From NCBI RefSeq assembly GCF_018326425.1, contig NZ_AP024601.1, positions 2,840,001 through 2,904,000 on the forward strand: a stretch of 64,000 bases of DNA. The letters run 5' to 3'. Made by a program: the position numbers and the translations under genes. Below the pieces are notes generated by a model. That model was not told where the DNA came from. It saw nothing but the letters and a program-made list of their open reading frames with translations, and searched no databases. Origin of the DNA: Polycladomyces abyssicola (GTDB taxonomy: Bacteria; Bacillota; Bacilli; Thermoactinomycetales; JIR-001). This document shows positions 38,866-48,435 of this stretch, piece by piece (position 1 is the stretch's first letter; every line of letters begins with the position of its first letter).

Positions 38866-39459
38866 ATGAACCTGATTCCGATTGTTGTTGAGCAAACCAA
38901 CCGCGGTGAACGTTCCTACGATATCTACTCCCGGCTTTTGAAAGACCGGATCATCTTTCTGGGCAGTCCGATCAATGACGCAGTGGCCAACTTGGTTGTG
39001 GCCCAACTGTTGTTCCTGGATGCCGAAGATCCGGATAAGGACATCCATTTGTACATCAACTCGCCGGGCGGCTCTATCACTGCCGGTATGGCCATCTATG
39101 ACACGATGCAGTATGTCAAAGCGGACATCCAAACGATCTGCATCGGGATGGCCGCTTCAATGGGGGCATTCCTTTTGGCGGCAGGCACCAAAGGCAAGCG
39201 GTATGCCTTGCCCAACAGCGAAGTGATGATTCACCAGCCGCTGGGCGGAGCCGAAGGGCAAGCGACCGATATCGAAATCCGCGCCAAACGCATTTTGAGA
39301 ATGCGGGATCGAATCAACCAGATTCTTGCGGAACGTACCGGCCAACCCCTGGAAAAAATCGAACAGGACACGGACCGCGATTACTTCATGACGGCCGAGG
39401 AAGCAAAAGAATATGGACTGATCGACCACGTGATCACCAGTTTACCTTCCTCAAAATGA
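38866..39459 (+). CDS. clpP: ATP-dependent Clp protease proteolytic subunit
   Basis: 197 residues; GGAGG is 9 bases upstream. Tetradecameric serine protease working with ClpX/ClpC. Catalytic Ser in [12 protein letters not shown], His in [13 protein letters not shown], and Asp in DTDRDYFM. Unlike many ClpP proteins there is no long propeptide: [20 protein letters not shown] starts at the mature fold. Monocistronic. Confidence 0.97.
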   Translation: MNLIPIVVEQTNRGERSYDIYSRLLKDRIIFLGSPINDAVANLVVAQLLFLDAEDPDKDIHLYINSPGGSITAGMAIYDTMQYVKADIQTICIGMAASMGAFLLAAGTKGKRYALPNSEVMIHQPLGGAEGQATDIEIRAKRILRMRDRINQILAERTGQPLEKIEQDTDRDYFMTAEEAKEYGLIDHVITSLPSSK

Positions 39460-39520
39460 CCGGCATCAATCCACAGGGCGCGTCCGGTTACGCGCCCAAA
39501 AAACCACTATCTCTTGTAGA

Positions 39521-39551
39521 CCTCCTTCGGGAGGCTTTTCTTTTTTCTGTT
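39521..39551 (+). terminator. Terminator of clpP
   Basis: CCTCC-TTCG-GGAGG tetraloop hairpin followed by CTTTTCTTTTTT. Confidence 0.85.
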
Positions 39552-39592
39552 TAGAACAAAATAACAGGGAACTATGTTGACTGGAGGTCCTT

Positions 39593-39694
39593 ATGAAAAG
39601 CCAATGGGATCTACACGAACGGAGATTATTCTGGTTATGCATGGTCATCGCCCTGGTTATGCTGTTGTCCATGATCGGCCGCTTATTCCATTGA
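39593..39694 (+). CDS. 33-residue single-span membrane peptide
   Basis: GGAGG stands 5-6 bases before the ATG. The peptide begins MKSQWDLHERRLFWLCMVIA and ends with LVMLLSMIGRLFH: an N-terminal charged amphipathic stretch of about 11 residues and one transmembrane helix. It lies alone between the clpP terminator and the convergent trmO gene. No family recognised. The strong ribosome site and membrane-peptide logic suggest a real small protein. Confidence 0.5.
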   Translation: MKSQWDLHERRLFWLCMVIALVMLLSMIGRLFH

Positions 39695-39703
39695 CCCCAT
39701 TTC

Positions 39704-40159
39704 TCAAAAGTATGCCTTCATCAATCTGTCCAACCATTCCGGTGTGCGGGCATCCTCCACCTGATCAAAAGCGGGTACAAACGGTTTCAGATCCAGCACC
39801 GGCGTTCCGTCAATCGCATCTAACCCGCGCACCCGGACGCGGTTGTCCCCCACTTCCAGGATGGAGACCGTGGTGATCCCGATCGGATTGGGCCGATGTT
39901 TGGCCCGCTGGGCAAAAATGCCCGTATCCGGCATGTCCGCTCTTCCCTGTGGACGGCGAATCAAGTCCCGTTCAGGATGAAAGTCGGCCTGGTGAAGCCA
40001 AAAGACCACCAATAGATGCGAAAATTCCTCCAACCCCTTCAATCCTCGGTCATATGGGGAGAACAGCTCGATGTCTGACTCCACGCATCCCCAATTTTCG
40101 TCCCTTGCTTCACTGATCGGGGAATGGACAATTCCGATTGGTCTCACAGTCCAACTCAT
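39704..40159 (-). CDS. trmO: tRNA (N6-threonylcarbamoyladenosine37-N6)-methyltransferase TrmO
   Basis: 151 residues, the single-domain TsaA/YaeB type. Beta-barrel core with IGIVHSPISEARDENWGCVE, EEFSHLLVVFWLH, GIFAQRAKHRPNPIGITTVS (SAM-binding) and GLDAIDGTPVLDLKPFVPAFD. Uses SAM to methylate t6A37 of tRNA-Thr. The ATG overlaps the stop of the upstream gene by 4 bases. Confidence 0.88.
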   Translation of the reverse strand: MSWTVRPIGIVHSPISEARDENWGCVESDIELFSPYDRGLKGLEEFSHLLVVFWLHQADFHPERDLIRRPQGRADMPDTGIFAQRAKHRPNPIGITTVSILEVGDNRVRVRGLDAIDGTPVLDLKPFVPAFDQVEDARTPEWLDRLMKAYF

Positions 40160-40719
40160 CGTCCATCTCCTCCCTTTCCATCAGATGCCGACTGCAGCTT
40201 TTTCGCCTGCCACACATCCTTGAGCGCCCGATAAAACACATCCCCGCCTTCCAACGGCGCAAATTCGACCTTCATACGGTGAAAATCCCGATATTTCACT
40301 TCGATGCGTTGCCATTTGCCGTCGATGTCCGAATATTGCCCAAAAGTGATATCCCGGATCTCCGTGAGAGGCACGGCTGTGATCCGACCATGTTGATCAT
40401 ACACCAGGCGGTTGGAGGTGAGCAGGGCGATTTCCGAATCATCCATATCCAATGAGCGGTCATAATATGCGATCAACTCTTCCCCCTGTTGCAACAGGTG
40501 ACGCTGCTGCAGGGTCTTCAGTGTGTGGGCATCCACCTCGTTGGCCAGCTTCACTCCCGGCTCCATCTCCAAAAACGAGGATGCGTCGCTGATCAATCCA
40601 TTGACCGCAACCCCCAGGGCGATCAGGACGGCGACGGCTAAAGCGGCCACCCCGATCCACAGCGGCCAACGCGTTTTCTTGATGGCATGTTCCTGCATGA
40701 CAGGGCCTTCCACCCTCAT
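40156..40719 (-). CDS. Membrane-anchored protein with a PH-like domain, unknown function
   Basis: 187 residues. A short cytoplasmic start, one transmembrane helix at about 20-42 (LWIGVAALAVAVLIALGVAV), then a soluble domain. In it EELIAYYDRSLDMDDSEIAL plus LTSNRLVYDQHGRITAVPLT resemble bacterial PH-like folds. The start could also be the ATG seven codons downstream, which has GGAAGG at good spacing. Translationally coupled to trmO, although no functional link is known. Confidence 0.6.
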   Translation of the reverse strand: MRVEGPVMQEHAIKKTRWPLWIGVAALAVAVLIALGVAVNGLISDASSFLEMEPGVKLANEVDAHTLKTLQQRHLLQQGEELIAYYDRSLDMDDSEIALLTSNRLVYDQHGRITAVPLTEIRDITFGQYSDIDGKWQRIEVKYRDFHRMKVEFAPLEGGDVFYRALKDVWQAKKLQSASDGKGGDGR

Positions 40720-40862
40720 CCACCTCTCCCCAATATCAATTGGCAATCGCGAGATTATTCTCATTTTACTTTAGAATATGAGGAAAATCACTGCTTGGTT
40801 TCGCACGTTGAGCGATGCACCTGTCGGATACGTGAGACAGAAATCAGGCTGAAAGAACCCCG

Positions 40863-41327
40863 TTACGGATACTGCTTCGTGTTTTCCAATGGGGTATACA
40901 CGTGAAATGAGATCATCGGTTCCTCTCCTGCGTTGCACATGGCATGAATCAATCCAGGACCAATCACAACATATTCCCCCGGCAGATGGCGTCCGGTTGA
41001 AGACAACACCGGTTCGGTATCGCCCGGCTTCAACGTAAACACCCTGTTTTCCAATGTCCCAGCCACCACTCGGACACAACCGATGGAGCTCCCGTGATCG
41101 TGGATCGGAGTTTCCGTCCCGGGAGGAAGATGAATCACAATCGCTTCAAACCGATCCGATCGTAATACGACATTCCTTCCGTAGCTCATGGGAGGCTGAG
41201 GTTGTGTCACCAACTGGGCAATCCATTCCCGTGTACAGTCCAACTGTTCAACCGTTTGCCGAAGACGCCAGATGTCAGGACGATGGAGATTCTGAAGCAA
41301 ACGGTGTAAACACGAAACGAAGTCCAT
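40863..41327 (-). CDS. Cysteine dioxygenase type I
   Basis: 154 residues from the ATG 7 bases after GGAGGG. Cupin iron enzyme oxidising cysteine to cysteine sulfinate. Iron ligands are in TPIHDHGSSIG and GLIHAM. The position of the mammalian Cys-Tyr crosslink Cys is Gly (SIGC), as in other bacterial enzymes. RSDRFEAIVIHLPPGTETPI leads into the barrel. Stands alone. Confidence 0.85.
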   Translation of the reverse strand: MDFVSCLHRLLQNLHRPDIWRLRQTVEQLDCTREWIAQLVTQPQPPMSYGRNVVLRSDRFEAIVIHLPPGTETPIHDHGSSIGCVRVVAGTLENRVFTLKPGDTEPVLSSTGRHLPGEYVVIGPGLIHAMCNAGEEPMISFHVYTPLENTKQYP

Positions 41328-41585
41328 GCTATCGCCCTCCAATTCACCATGAATCTTGACTAAGTTGAGTATTGTACTCAAGATGAAAACCCGATGTTTC
41401 AACTTATGCGATAAGCGATAGCAAAGTTCGCCCCACCCAGAAAGTTCCGTAATGTATTACCAAAAAGCACGGATATAGCGCTTGAGACTGATGACAAAGT
41501 GATCGAGTTTGCATCTGATGAGTCAGACCGTTCGCTTTCCCGATCAACAACCTAAAGTGTCAATTTCGCGCTGTTACTTCCCAAA
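41328..41585. other. Intergenic region without a gene
   Basis: Contains the upstream region of the cysteine dioxygenase gene; no frame, RNA or repeat is recognised. Confidence 0.5.
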
Positions 41586-41615
41586 AGAAAACATCCCGCG
41601 ACGGATGCGGGATGT
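41586..41615 (-). terminator. Terminator of the formamidase gene
   Basis: AACATCCCGC/GCGGGATGTT with a 7-base loop, then TTCTTTT on the minus strand. Confidence 0.85.
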
Positions 41616-41636
41616 TGCGAATCATTTTTTCTGTTT

Positions 41637-42269
41637 TTACCACGACAACCCTTTCAACAGCAAGACCCGGGCCGGGGCCGCTTCCGTATCGACCAGCTTG
41701 ATCGGAGCGGCAACCATGAAATATTCACCTTCGTTCACTTCAGCGAGCCGCAATCCTTCGACAATGATGATATTGGCAGCAAACAGCGTTTTATGCGTGG
41801 GGTGGCCGGGTTGGCTGCGTTCGACCCCGAGGGCATCGATTCCGACGCCGCGAACACCGATTTCAGCCAAGTAACGGGCACCGTCTTCGGCCAGGAAAAC
41901 AAATTCGAAGTTGAAGGCATCCTCCATGGAGTTGCGCGTTTTGAAAAGGACGAAATCGTCCCGCCGGATACCGTGAGGCTCCAGATGCTCACGTGTAATG
42001 CCACCCTCCACGTGCGTCAGGTTCAACACCCGACAAGGTCCGACCAAACGGTCCAATGGGATGGTTTTCATCGTGCCGCCTTCCGGCACCATATGCAATG
42101 GTGAATCGACATGAGTCCCGGTGTGTGCATCCAAATCGATGCGGGATTCTCTCACCTTGCCGGTATCAAAGTCTTGGACCACACGGATTTTCGGTTGTTT
42201 CTCCGGTTTGTTTTTGTAAACGGGCATTCCTTCATAGATCGGCGCGGACACGTCGTATACCTTGTACAT
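41637..42269 (-). CDS. kynB: Kynurenine formamidase / cyclase-family metal hydrolase
   Basis: 210 residues; GGGGGAGG precedes the ATG. The signature DAHTGTHVDSPLHM (HxGTHxDxPxH) binds two metal ions. The domain is filled out by VYKNKPEKQPKIRVVQDFDT and VRGVGIDALGVERSQPGHPT. KynB hydrolyses N-formylkynurenine in tryptophan catabolism, but no kynA or kynU is nearby. Another cyclic amide or ester could therefore be the substrate. Lies downstream of zwf with the same orientation. Confidence 0.75.
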   Translation of the reverse strand: MYKVYDVSAPIYEGMPVYKNKPEKQPKIRVVQDFDTGKVRESRIDLDAHTGTHVDSPLHMVPEGGTMKTIPLDRLVGPCRVLNLTHVEGGITREHLEPHGIRRDDFVLFKTRNSMEDAFNFEFVFLAEDGARYLAEIGVRGVGIDALGVERSQPGHPTHKTLFAANIIIVEGLRLAEVNEGEYFMVAAPIKLVDTEAAPARVLLLKGLSW

Positions 42270-42294
42270 AAAGACCTCCCCCTGATTCCACCGG

Positions 42295-43842
42295 TTACTT
42301 GCACGTGATGATTTCGATGGCCTGATTCCCTTGAATGACGGGCATTGTACCCTGATTCCGTGACGGCCACCAACGTGCGCCTCTTCTGCTCAGAAGCTGA
42401 TGCGCCGCATCCGGTCCCCAGGTTCCAGCCCGGTATGGATGCAAGGTCGACTCGTCTTGCTGATCCCACGCACGCCGGATGGGATCAATGAATTTCCATG
42501 CCAGTGACACTTCATCCCAATGCGTAAAGAATGTCATATCCCCTTTGATCGCATCTCCGATCAATCGTTCGTATGCTTCCGGCGACCCGCCTCTATCGTT
42601 GCAGAACGCCATGGCGATGGGGACCACATCGTTATCGGCACCCGGCTTTTTGGCATTCAACACGAAATGCAACCCTTCGACCGGGTTGATGCTGATGACG
42701 AGCAGATTGGGCCCGAGATCGCCGTTTTTGTTGAAATACAGGTTTTTGGGCATCTCTTTAAACTGAATGACGATCTCCGTCGATTTTTGCGCCATTCGTT
42801 TGCCTGTACGGATGTAAAACGGCACACCGGACCAACGGAAATTGTCTACATACAACTCTCCGGCCACAAAGGTTTCCGTAAGCGAATGAGGGTCAACGTT
42901 CTCCTCCTCCCGGTAACCCGGTACCGGGCGCCCGTCCAAAACTCCCGCCTGATACTGCCCGCGAACCATGTATTGATTCACTTCGTCTTTAGTCAGGCGG
43001 CGCAAGGAACGAAGCACTTTCACTTTCTCAGCATGGATTGCTTCCGGTACCAGCCGGCTGGGTGGCTCCATCGCCACCATCATGATCATCTGGAGAATAT
43101 GGTTCTGTACCATGTCCCTGAGCGCTCCCGCCTTGTCGTAATAGGCGGCACGCTCCTCCACGCCGACCGTCTCACTGGCGGTAATCTGGATGTTGTCGAT
43201 GTAACGGTTGTTCCACAACGGCTCGAACAAGGAATTGGCAAAGCGGATCACTTCGATGTTTTGGATCATCTCTTTACCCAAATAGTGATCGATCCGGTAA
43301 ATTTCCTCCTCAGCAAAGGTTTGCCGAATCTGATCGTTCAATGCTTTGGCCGACTCATAATCTTCTCCGAACGGCTTTTCGATGATCAGCCGCTTCCATC
43401 CGGTTGTCTCTGTCAATCCCGACGCTTTCAGGTTCGTGGACACGGTGCCGAACAGATCGGGAGCCATGGCCAAGTAAAAAAACCGGTTGCCGGGCAAATT
43501 CCATTCATTTTCCAACCGCTCCATCAATCCGCCAAGTTGAGCATAGGCGGAAACATCTTTCACATTGAGCGGCTGGTAGTAAAAACGAGCAACAAAATCG
43601 GCCCAACCCGCTTCTTCCCGTTCCAAACGGGAATGCTCGTCAATCGCCTTCCGCACCGTGTCGCGAAATTCGTCCATCGTAATCGGTCTGCGACCTATGC
43701 CGATCACTGCGAATCGTTCATGAAGCTTTTTATCCCGGAAAAGGCCATATAAAGCCGGAAATAGCTTGCGTCTGGCAAGATCCCCCGTTGCTCCGAATAT
43801 CACCATCACAAACGGTTCCACCTGGGGTTGATGGGAAGGCAT
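42295..43842 (-). CDS. zwf: Glucose-6-phosphate 1-dehydrogenase
   Basis: 515 residues; AGGAG is 9 bases upstream of the ATG. First enzyme of the oxidative pentose phosphate path. NADP loop IFGATGDLARRKLFPALYGL, substrate and catalytic site RIDHYLGKEMIQNI, and structural RYIDNIQITASETVGVEERA. The last 40 residues form the usual proline-rich tail. No gnd or pgl adjoins. Confidence 0.96.
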   Translation of the reverse strand: MPSHQPQVEPFVMVIFGATGDLARRKLFPALYGLFRDKKLHERFAVIGIGRRPITMDEFRDTVRKAIDEHSRLEREEAGWADFVARFYYQPLNVKDVSAYAQLGGLMERLENEWNLPGNRFFYLAMAPDLFGTVSTNLKASGLTETTGWKRLIIEKPFGEDYESAKALNDQIRQTFAEEEIYRIDHYLGKEMIQNIEVIRFANSLFEPLWNNRYIDNIQITASETVGVEERAAYYDKAGALRDMVQNHILQMIMMVAMEPPSRLVPEAIHAEKVKVLRSLRRLTKDEVNQYMVRGQYQAGVLDGRPVPGYREEENVDPHSLTETFVAGELYVDNFRWSGVPFYIRTGKRMAQKSTEIVIQFKEMPKNLYFNKNGDLGPNLLVISINPVEGLHFVLNAKKPGADNDVVPIAMAFCNDRGGSPEAYERLIGDAIKGDMTFFTHWDEVSLAWKFIDPIRRAWDQQDESTLHPYRAGTWGPDAAHQLLSRRGARWWPSRNQGTMPVIQGNQAIEIITCK

Positions 43843-44407
43843 GCCATTCCACTCCTATCTTGCTTTCTTCAATGTCGTTTCGGGAGATTTCCTCCCTTTA
43901 TCTTTTACCCGATCTCTACGGGCAAATCATCTTTCCTTTCCATTTTCGTTTTCCTTGTCCATTTTGGCAACTCTTTTTCAGGTTTTTTATCCGATGCTGA
44001 TGTAAAAGTGCTCCATCGACACATGATGCAACGTAAGCGTGATGGATCCCAATCTTTCTCTGTTTCATATCCTGGCCGTCGATACGTCGTCTTTGTTTCT
44101 CACAATTCCCAATTCCCCCATCAACCCGAACATGACAACGATGATGGAAACCGTCACAAAACTACAGCACATGATGTTGAAGATCCGGTGGCAAATGATG
44201 GCCATGCGTTGGAAGGAGCGTGATGGTTTGACCGAATTTCTCTGCAGTCCTCAAGGATACCATTTGCTTTGCCACTGATTACGAGCGAACCAGAAACGGC
44301 GAGTTTCAGCAGTTTGGGAAATTTACATCTGCAGGATCAATGCTGCGGTCTACCAACGGGCGCCGGACTGTTCCATTTCTCATGCTTCTTTCCTGTTATC
44401 CAGATGC
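43843..44407. other. Intergenic region without a convincing gene
   Basis: 565 bases. A Met-rich plus-strand frame (44042-44278, TKLQHMMLKIRWQMMAMRWK) and a minus-strand frame with one hydrophobic stretch (from 44203, 46 codons) overlap each other. Neither has a good ribosome site and I call neither. The left end holds the zwf upstream region. Confidence 0.4.
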
Positions 44408-45076
44408 TCACGATGCGGACAACGTATTGACGATAATATCGAGTAAAAATAGGAGACACGCAACCATCCATGATCGGGTGACTGACAATCGGCAGATCAT
44501 CCGCATCCCCCGCGCCATCAGCAACAGTCGCCAGATCATGAACAGGTCCAGTGTCATCAAAAGCCCGGACCATCCGCCTTCCACCGGTATGTAAGCGGCC
44601 AAGCAGGAGGGTGGTTTTGTCAACCAACCGTCGGTCACCAGGAGCCCGATGGCACCGACAGCGGTTTGCAACACCATAAGAACCAACAGATGTGTCTGGA
44701 GAGAAAAGAGTTGACGAAATGTCCCCTGCCCCCCCAACCCTTTCATCATCAACCAAGTCAGGACACTGGTGACCAAGGCGTTCATCAAAAGGCCGATCAA
44801 ACTGAACAATCCGATCAACAATGCGAGAAACGGGCTCATCCATGCTTTTGGAAAACCCGCTTGCAATAATGAAGCGGCAACAGCGGGATTGTGACTGAGG
44901 AAGGATCCCGTCAACGCACCAGACAAGGTCTCCGCCAAAGCCAATATAGCCAGTGCACCACCGAACACCGGCTTGACCCGAATCCGCTCCCATTGCTGAT
45001 CCGGTGCCCACAACACTCCCCAGACTGAAGGTTCATTTTGGATATACTCCACCGAACCTACTGTCGGCACCCTCAT
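44408..45076 (-). CDS. Yip1-family integral membrane protein
   Basis: 222 residues; GGGAGGCG precedes the ATG. Soluble start with the family phrase VLWAPDQQWERIRVKPVFGG, then five or six hydrophobic segments (ALAILALAETLSGAL, FLALLIGLFSLIGLLMNALV, HLLVLMVLQTAVGAIGLLVT, GLLMTLDLFMIWRLLLMARG, SWMVACLLFLLDIIVNTLSA). Function in bacteria unknown. Not part of the adjacent whiA operon. Confidence 0.7.
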   Translation of the reverse strand: MRVPTVGSVEYIQNEPSVWGVLWAPDQQWERIRVKPVFGGALAILALAETLSGALTGSFLSHNPAVAASLLQAGFPKAWMSPFLALLIGLFSLIGLLMNALVTSVLTWLMMKGLGGQGTFRQLFSLQTHLLVLMVLQTAVGAIGLLVTDGWLTKPPSCLAAYIPVEGGWSGLLMTLDLFMIWRLLLMARGMRMICRLSVTRSWMVACLLFLLDIIVNTLSAS

Positions 45077-45150
45077 CTTTTTCGCCTCCCGCCAACCTCA
45101 TCCTTTTTCCTATCATACCAATATTTAGTCCATTTTGAAAACAGGAACAA

Positions 45151-45181
45151 AAAAGCCCCATCACCTGATGGGTGTGGGGCT
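45151..45181 (-). terminator. Terminator after the HPr gene
   Basis: AGCCCCA/TGGGGCT stem with an inner CATCA-rich hairpin, then TTTTTTG on the minus strand. Confidence 0.85.
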
Positions 45182-45218
45182 GACTGCTTACAAAGTGGTA
45201 ATCGGTGCGGGGGACAGA

Positions 45219-45476
45219 TCAATCCGCTTTGCTGACGATTTCCGCCAATGCGTTTACCGCTTCCTCGGCGTCCACGCCATCAGCGGAGATGGTGATTTCC
45301 GTTCCGGAAGCAACCGCCAGACTCATGATACCCATGATGCTTTTGGCGTTCACCTTTTTATCGCCTTTGGTCACAAAAATATCCGAGGTGTACTTGTTTG
45401 CTTCCTGCACAAACATTGCAGCCGGCCGGGCATGCAGACCGGTGCGCAATTGAACAACTACTTTTTTTTCAACCAT
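45219..45476 (-). CDS. HPr-family phosphocarrier protein in the crh position
   Basis: 85 residues; AAGGAGGAAT precedes the ATG. The fold is HPr. His15, the PTS phosphorylation site, is present in TGLHARPAAM, and Ser46, the HPr kinase site, in NAKSIMGIMSLA. The gene order rapZ-yvcK-whiA-(this) is where Bacillus has crh, whose residue 15 is Gln. By residue this protein can carry phosphate, so it is either the sole HPr of the cell or a His-bearing Crh paralogue. No ptsI adjoins. 79 bases after whiA. Confidence 0.92.
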   Translation of the reverse strand: MVEKKVVVQLRTGLHARPAAMFVQEANKYTSDIFVTKGDKKVNAKSIMGIMSLAVASGTEITISADGVDAEEAVNALAEIVSKAD

Positions 45477-45555
45477 ATAATATTCCTCCTTGGAAACATA
45501 TTGTGGTCAGTTGGTTTTGAGATCGTATTGAAGCGGTTTCCCCCGACCTTTTCCG

Positions 45556-46500
45556 TTATTCCCCGCTCGTTTTGCGTCGGAGACGATCCGCGATCTCGTC
45601 CAGTTTGCGCAAGCGATGGTTGACGGCCGACTTGCTCACTTTCCCACCGGGAAGCATTTGTCCCAGTTCCGTGAGCGTAATGTCGGGATGCTGCAACCGG
45701 ACTTCGGCAATCTCACGCAGACGCTGCGGCAGATTGTTCAATCCGATTTCCCGGTCGATCAATTGGATATTGTCAATTTGCCGCATGGCCGCCTGGATGG
45801 TTTTGTTCAGGTTGGCCGTCTCACAATTGACCAGCCGGTTGACCGAGTTTCGCATATCTTTCATGATGCGAACATCTTCAAAACGGAGCAAAGATTGGTG
45901 AGCACCGATGATGTTAAGCAACTCACCGATTTTGTCCCCTTCCTTGATGTAGACCACAAACCCTTTTTTCCGCTCGATGATTTTGGCATGCAGACGAAAA
46001 CGATTCATCAGACGGCACAAGGCTTCACTGTGGTCGTGGTAGGTGGAGATAATCTCCAAATGATACGAACCGCTGTCCGGATTGTTGACTGATCCGCCAG
46101 CCAGAAAGGCTCCACGCAGATATGCCCTTTTGCAGCAGTTTTTTTCGATCAGATCCGGCGCGATTCCTTTAACCCGCTCAAATCCTTCCCCTAGGATACG
46201 CAAATCGCGCAAGATTTCCTCCGCTCGAACAGACAAACGGACGAGGTAGACATTATTTTTTTTCAACCGCACCTTTTTGCGAACCAGTACTTCGGCTTGT
46301 AGCTGATACAGGTCCTTGATCAACGCGTAGGTCCGCCGGGCGATGGCGGCGTTTTCCGTGGTGATGTCCAGCACGATTCGCTGGCGGGCAATCTGCATCA
46401 CCCCATTCATGCGCGCCAATGCAGACAGTTCCGCCCGCTGGCAACAGGTGTCCGATTCGATGCGGGTCAATTCCTTTTTGGTTGCAGACGTAAAAGACAT
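45556..46500 (-). CDS. whiA: DNA-binding/cell-division protein WhiA
   Basis: 314 residues. N-terminal LAGLIDADG-like homing endonuclease fold without catalytic residues ([40 protein letters not shown]). C-terminal helix-turn-helix ([22 protein letters not shown]). Needed for sporulation or division and chromosome segregation in Gram-positives. 13 bases after yvcK. Confidence 0.95.
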   Translation of the reverse strand: MSFTSATKKELTRIESDTCCQRAELSALARMNGVMQIARQRIVLDITTENAAIARRTYALIKDLYQLQAEVLVRKKVRLKKNNVYLVRLSVRAEEILRDLRILGEGFERVKGIAPDLIEKNCCKRAYLRGAFLAGGSVNNPDSGSYHLEIISTYHDHSEALCRLMNRFRLHAKIIERKKGFVVYIKEGDKIGELLNIIGAHQSLLRFEDVRIMKDMRNSVNRLVNCETANLNKTIQAAMRQIDNIQLIDREIGLNNLPQRLREIAEVRLQHPDITLTELGQMLPGGKVSKSAVNHRLRKLDEIADRLRRKTSGE

Positions 46501-46513
46501 GATTCATCATCCT

Positions 46514-47518
46514 TCACATGCCATGACGCTGGTACACCCGGTCGCGCAAGAGCCGGATGATGTGGCGACTGATTCTGCTCGCGTTGTGACGCAACACGGA
46601 ACGGTACAATAATAAATTATCCGCAATCACTTCACAACCGAGCTGTCGGATACGTTCGATATCGGGTAAAACGGGAATCGCCCCTTTTTCAGCGTATTGC
46701 TTCTGGATGGAAGGCGGCGGCAACTCATTGTTGACAATGGCCACATCGAAGAATCTCTCGCCGACGTGCCGGTGGATGGCGGCGATATGGTCACTCGCTG
46801 TGTAATCGTCAGTTTCCCCCGGCTGGGTCATGACATTGCAGATGTAGATCTTTTTTGCCTGCGAGGCCCGAATGGCATCTGCCATTCCTTTAACCAAAAG
46901 GTTGGGCAGGATACTGGTATACAAACTTCCCGGGCCGACTACGATCCCATCTGCTTCGGCTATGGCGTGCAATGCCTCCTCCAACGGCTGTGGATCCGGC
47001 GGATCCAAGAAGACACGACGAATCGTTTTGCCCGCTTTGGGAATCTGGGATTCTCCCCGGACGATGGTGCCGTCCGTCATTTCCGCAATCAATACTACGT
47101 CCTGCTCACTGGCCGGCAACACGCGTCCGCGCACGGCAAGCACACGGCTCAATTCCTTGATCCCACGGGTGAATCCACCCGTCAAATCGTTCATGGCAGC
47201 AATCAGCAAGTTGCCCAACGTGTGACCGGCAAGTCCTTCCCCATTTTTAAACCGATATTGCAACACCTTTTCCAAGAGGGGTTCCGTATCTGCCAGCGCG
47301 ACCAATACATTGCGGATATCCCCCGGCGGCGGCATCTGCATGTCATTGCGCAGACGTCCGGAACTTCCACCGTCGTCCGCCACCGTCACAATGGCCGTGA
47401 TGTCTACCGGAAATTTCTTGAGACCGCGTAAGATCACGGGAAGCCCGGTCCCCCCTCCGATGACTACGATGCGCAGGCGGCGATACCTCCTTCTTTTTCT
47501 CCTCACCATCGCTGACAT
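46514..47518 (-). CDS. yvcK: YvcK/MgfK gluconeogenesis-factor family protein
   Basis: 334 residues. CofD-like fold: VVIGGGTGLPVILRGLKKFP, IVTVADDGGSSGRLRNDM, PPGDIRNVLVALAD, and GLAGHTLGNLLIAAMND. The UDP-GlcNAc-binding relative in Bacillus is required for growth on gluconeogenic carbon and for cell-wall regulation. The basic N-terminus (MSAMVRRKRRRYRRLR) is longer than usual. 9 bases after rapZ. Confidence 0.94.
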   Translation of the reverse strand: MSAMVRRKRRRYRRLRIVVIGGGTGLPVILRGLKKFPVDITAIVTVADDGGSSGRLRNDMQMPPPGDIRNVLVALADTEPLLEKVLQYRFKNGEGLAGHTLGNLLIAAMNDLTGGFTRGIKELSRVLAVRGRVLPASEQDVVLIAEMTDGTIVRGESQIPKAGKTIRRVFLDPPDPQPLEEALHAIAEADGIVVGPGSLYTSILPNLLVKGMADAIRASQAKKIYICNVMTQPGETDDYTASDHIAAIHRHVGERFFDVAIVNNELPPPSIQKQYAEKGAIPVLPDIERIRQLGCEVIADNLLLYRSVLRHNASRISRHIIRLLRDRVYQRHGM

Positions 47519-47527
47519 CCCGATCGC

Positions 47528-48403
47528 TCACCTGTCTTTCCCCATGTCCCGATGTATCACCTGACAATGCGCTTGATTGCGGAACTTTTGGCAGAGATAT
47601 TCGGAAATCGCCACCGAACGGTGTTTGCCTCCCGTACAACCGATGCCGATCACCAATTGGGTTTTCCCTTCCCTGTGATAATGGGGAAGGAGGAAGCGCA
47701 GGAGGTCTTCCAACTTCTCAAGAAACTGCTTGGTTTCCTCCCACTTCATCACGTAGTCAAACACATCCTGGTCTTTTCCCGTATGAGGACGCAATGATTC
47801 GACATAGTGAGGATTGGGAAGAAAACGAACATCAAAAACCAGATCGGCATCGATCGGAATCCCGTATTTAAACCCGAACGACATGAAGGTAACCGAAAAC
47901 GGATTGGTGTCGACCGAGCCGAAACGGGACGCGATCTTTTCTTTCAGCTCCGCCGGTTTGAGCGAACTGGTGTCGATGATCTGGTGTGCACGACCTTTGA
48001 TTTCTTCCAACAGCTTCCGTTCCTGCGTGATACCGTCCAATGGTGTCCCGTCGGGGGATAACGGATGGCGCCGCCGCGTCTCTTTGTACCGTCGCACCAA
48101 TGTCTGGTCACTGGCGTCCAAAAAAAGGATATGATAATGAATACCGTGATGCTTTTCCAGTGTATCCAGCGACTCAAAAAGTGAAGAAAAGAAATCCCGT
48201 CCGCGAAGATCGATCACCAGCGCGACCCGACGCAGTTTCCCTTTCGATTGCTCCAACAACTCCGCAAATTTGGGCAGCAAAATGGGCGGCAAGTTGTCGA
48301 TGCAAAAAAAGCCGAGATCCTCCAAGCTTTGTACGGCAACCGTTTTGCCCGCTCCGGACATTCCGGTGATCACGACCAGGTTGATCTCCTTTTTTGCATC
48401 CAT
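47528..48403 (-). CDS. rapZ: RNase adapter / nucleotide-binding protein RapZ
   Basis: 291 residues from the ATG giving [27 protein letters not shown] is 5 bases upstream and the GTG three codons earlier lies inside it. Walker [32 protein letters not shown], and the C-terminal [13 protein letters not shown] domain. In Bacillus (YvcJ) it binds GTP and affects competence; the enterobacterial homologue controls GlmS RNA. 32 bases after the glucokinase gene. Confidence 0.95.
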   Translation of the reverse strand: MDAKKEINLVVITGMSGAGKTVAVQSLEDLGFFCIDNLPPILLPKFAELLEQSKGKLRRVALVIDLRGRDFFSSLFESLDTLEKHHGIHYHILFLDASDQTLVRRYKETRRRHPLSPDGTPLDGITQERKLLEEIKGRAHQIIDTSSLKPAELKEKIASRFGSVDTNPFSVTFMSFGFKYGIPIDADLVFDVRFLPNPHYVESLRPHTGKDQDVFDYVMKWEETKQFLEKLEDLLRFLLPHYHREGKTQLVIGIGCTGGKHRSVAISEYLCQKFRNQAHCQVIHRDMGKDR

Positions 48404-48435
48404 CGTTATCACCCCATTAACGGCCTCTACTTATT

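Noticed and set aside
42520-43752. 410-codon plus-strand frame opposite zwf
   Set aside because: Antisense shadow of a strongly conserved gene; no family features.
43828-44278. Plus-strand frames after zwf
   Set aside because: No ribosome site, no family, overlapped by an equally plausible minus-strand frame.
45219-45476. Calling this gene crh
   Set aside because: Residue 15 is His, not Gln, so the name would imply a property the sequence contradicts.
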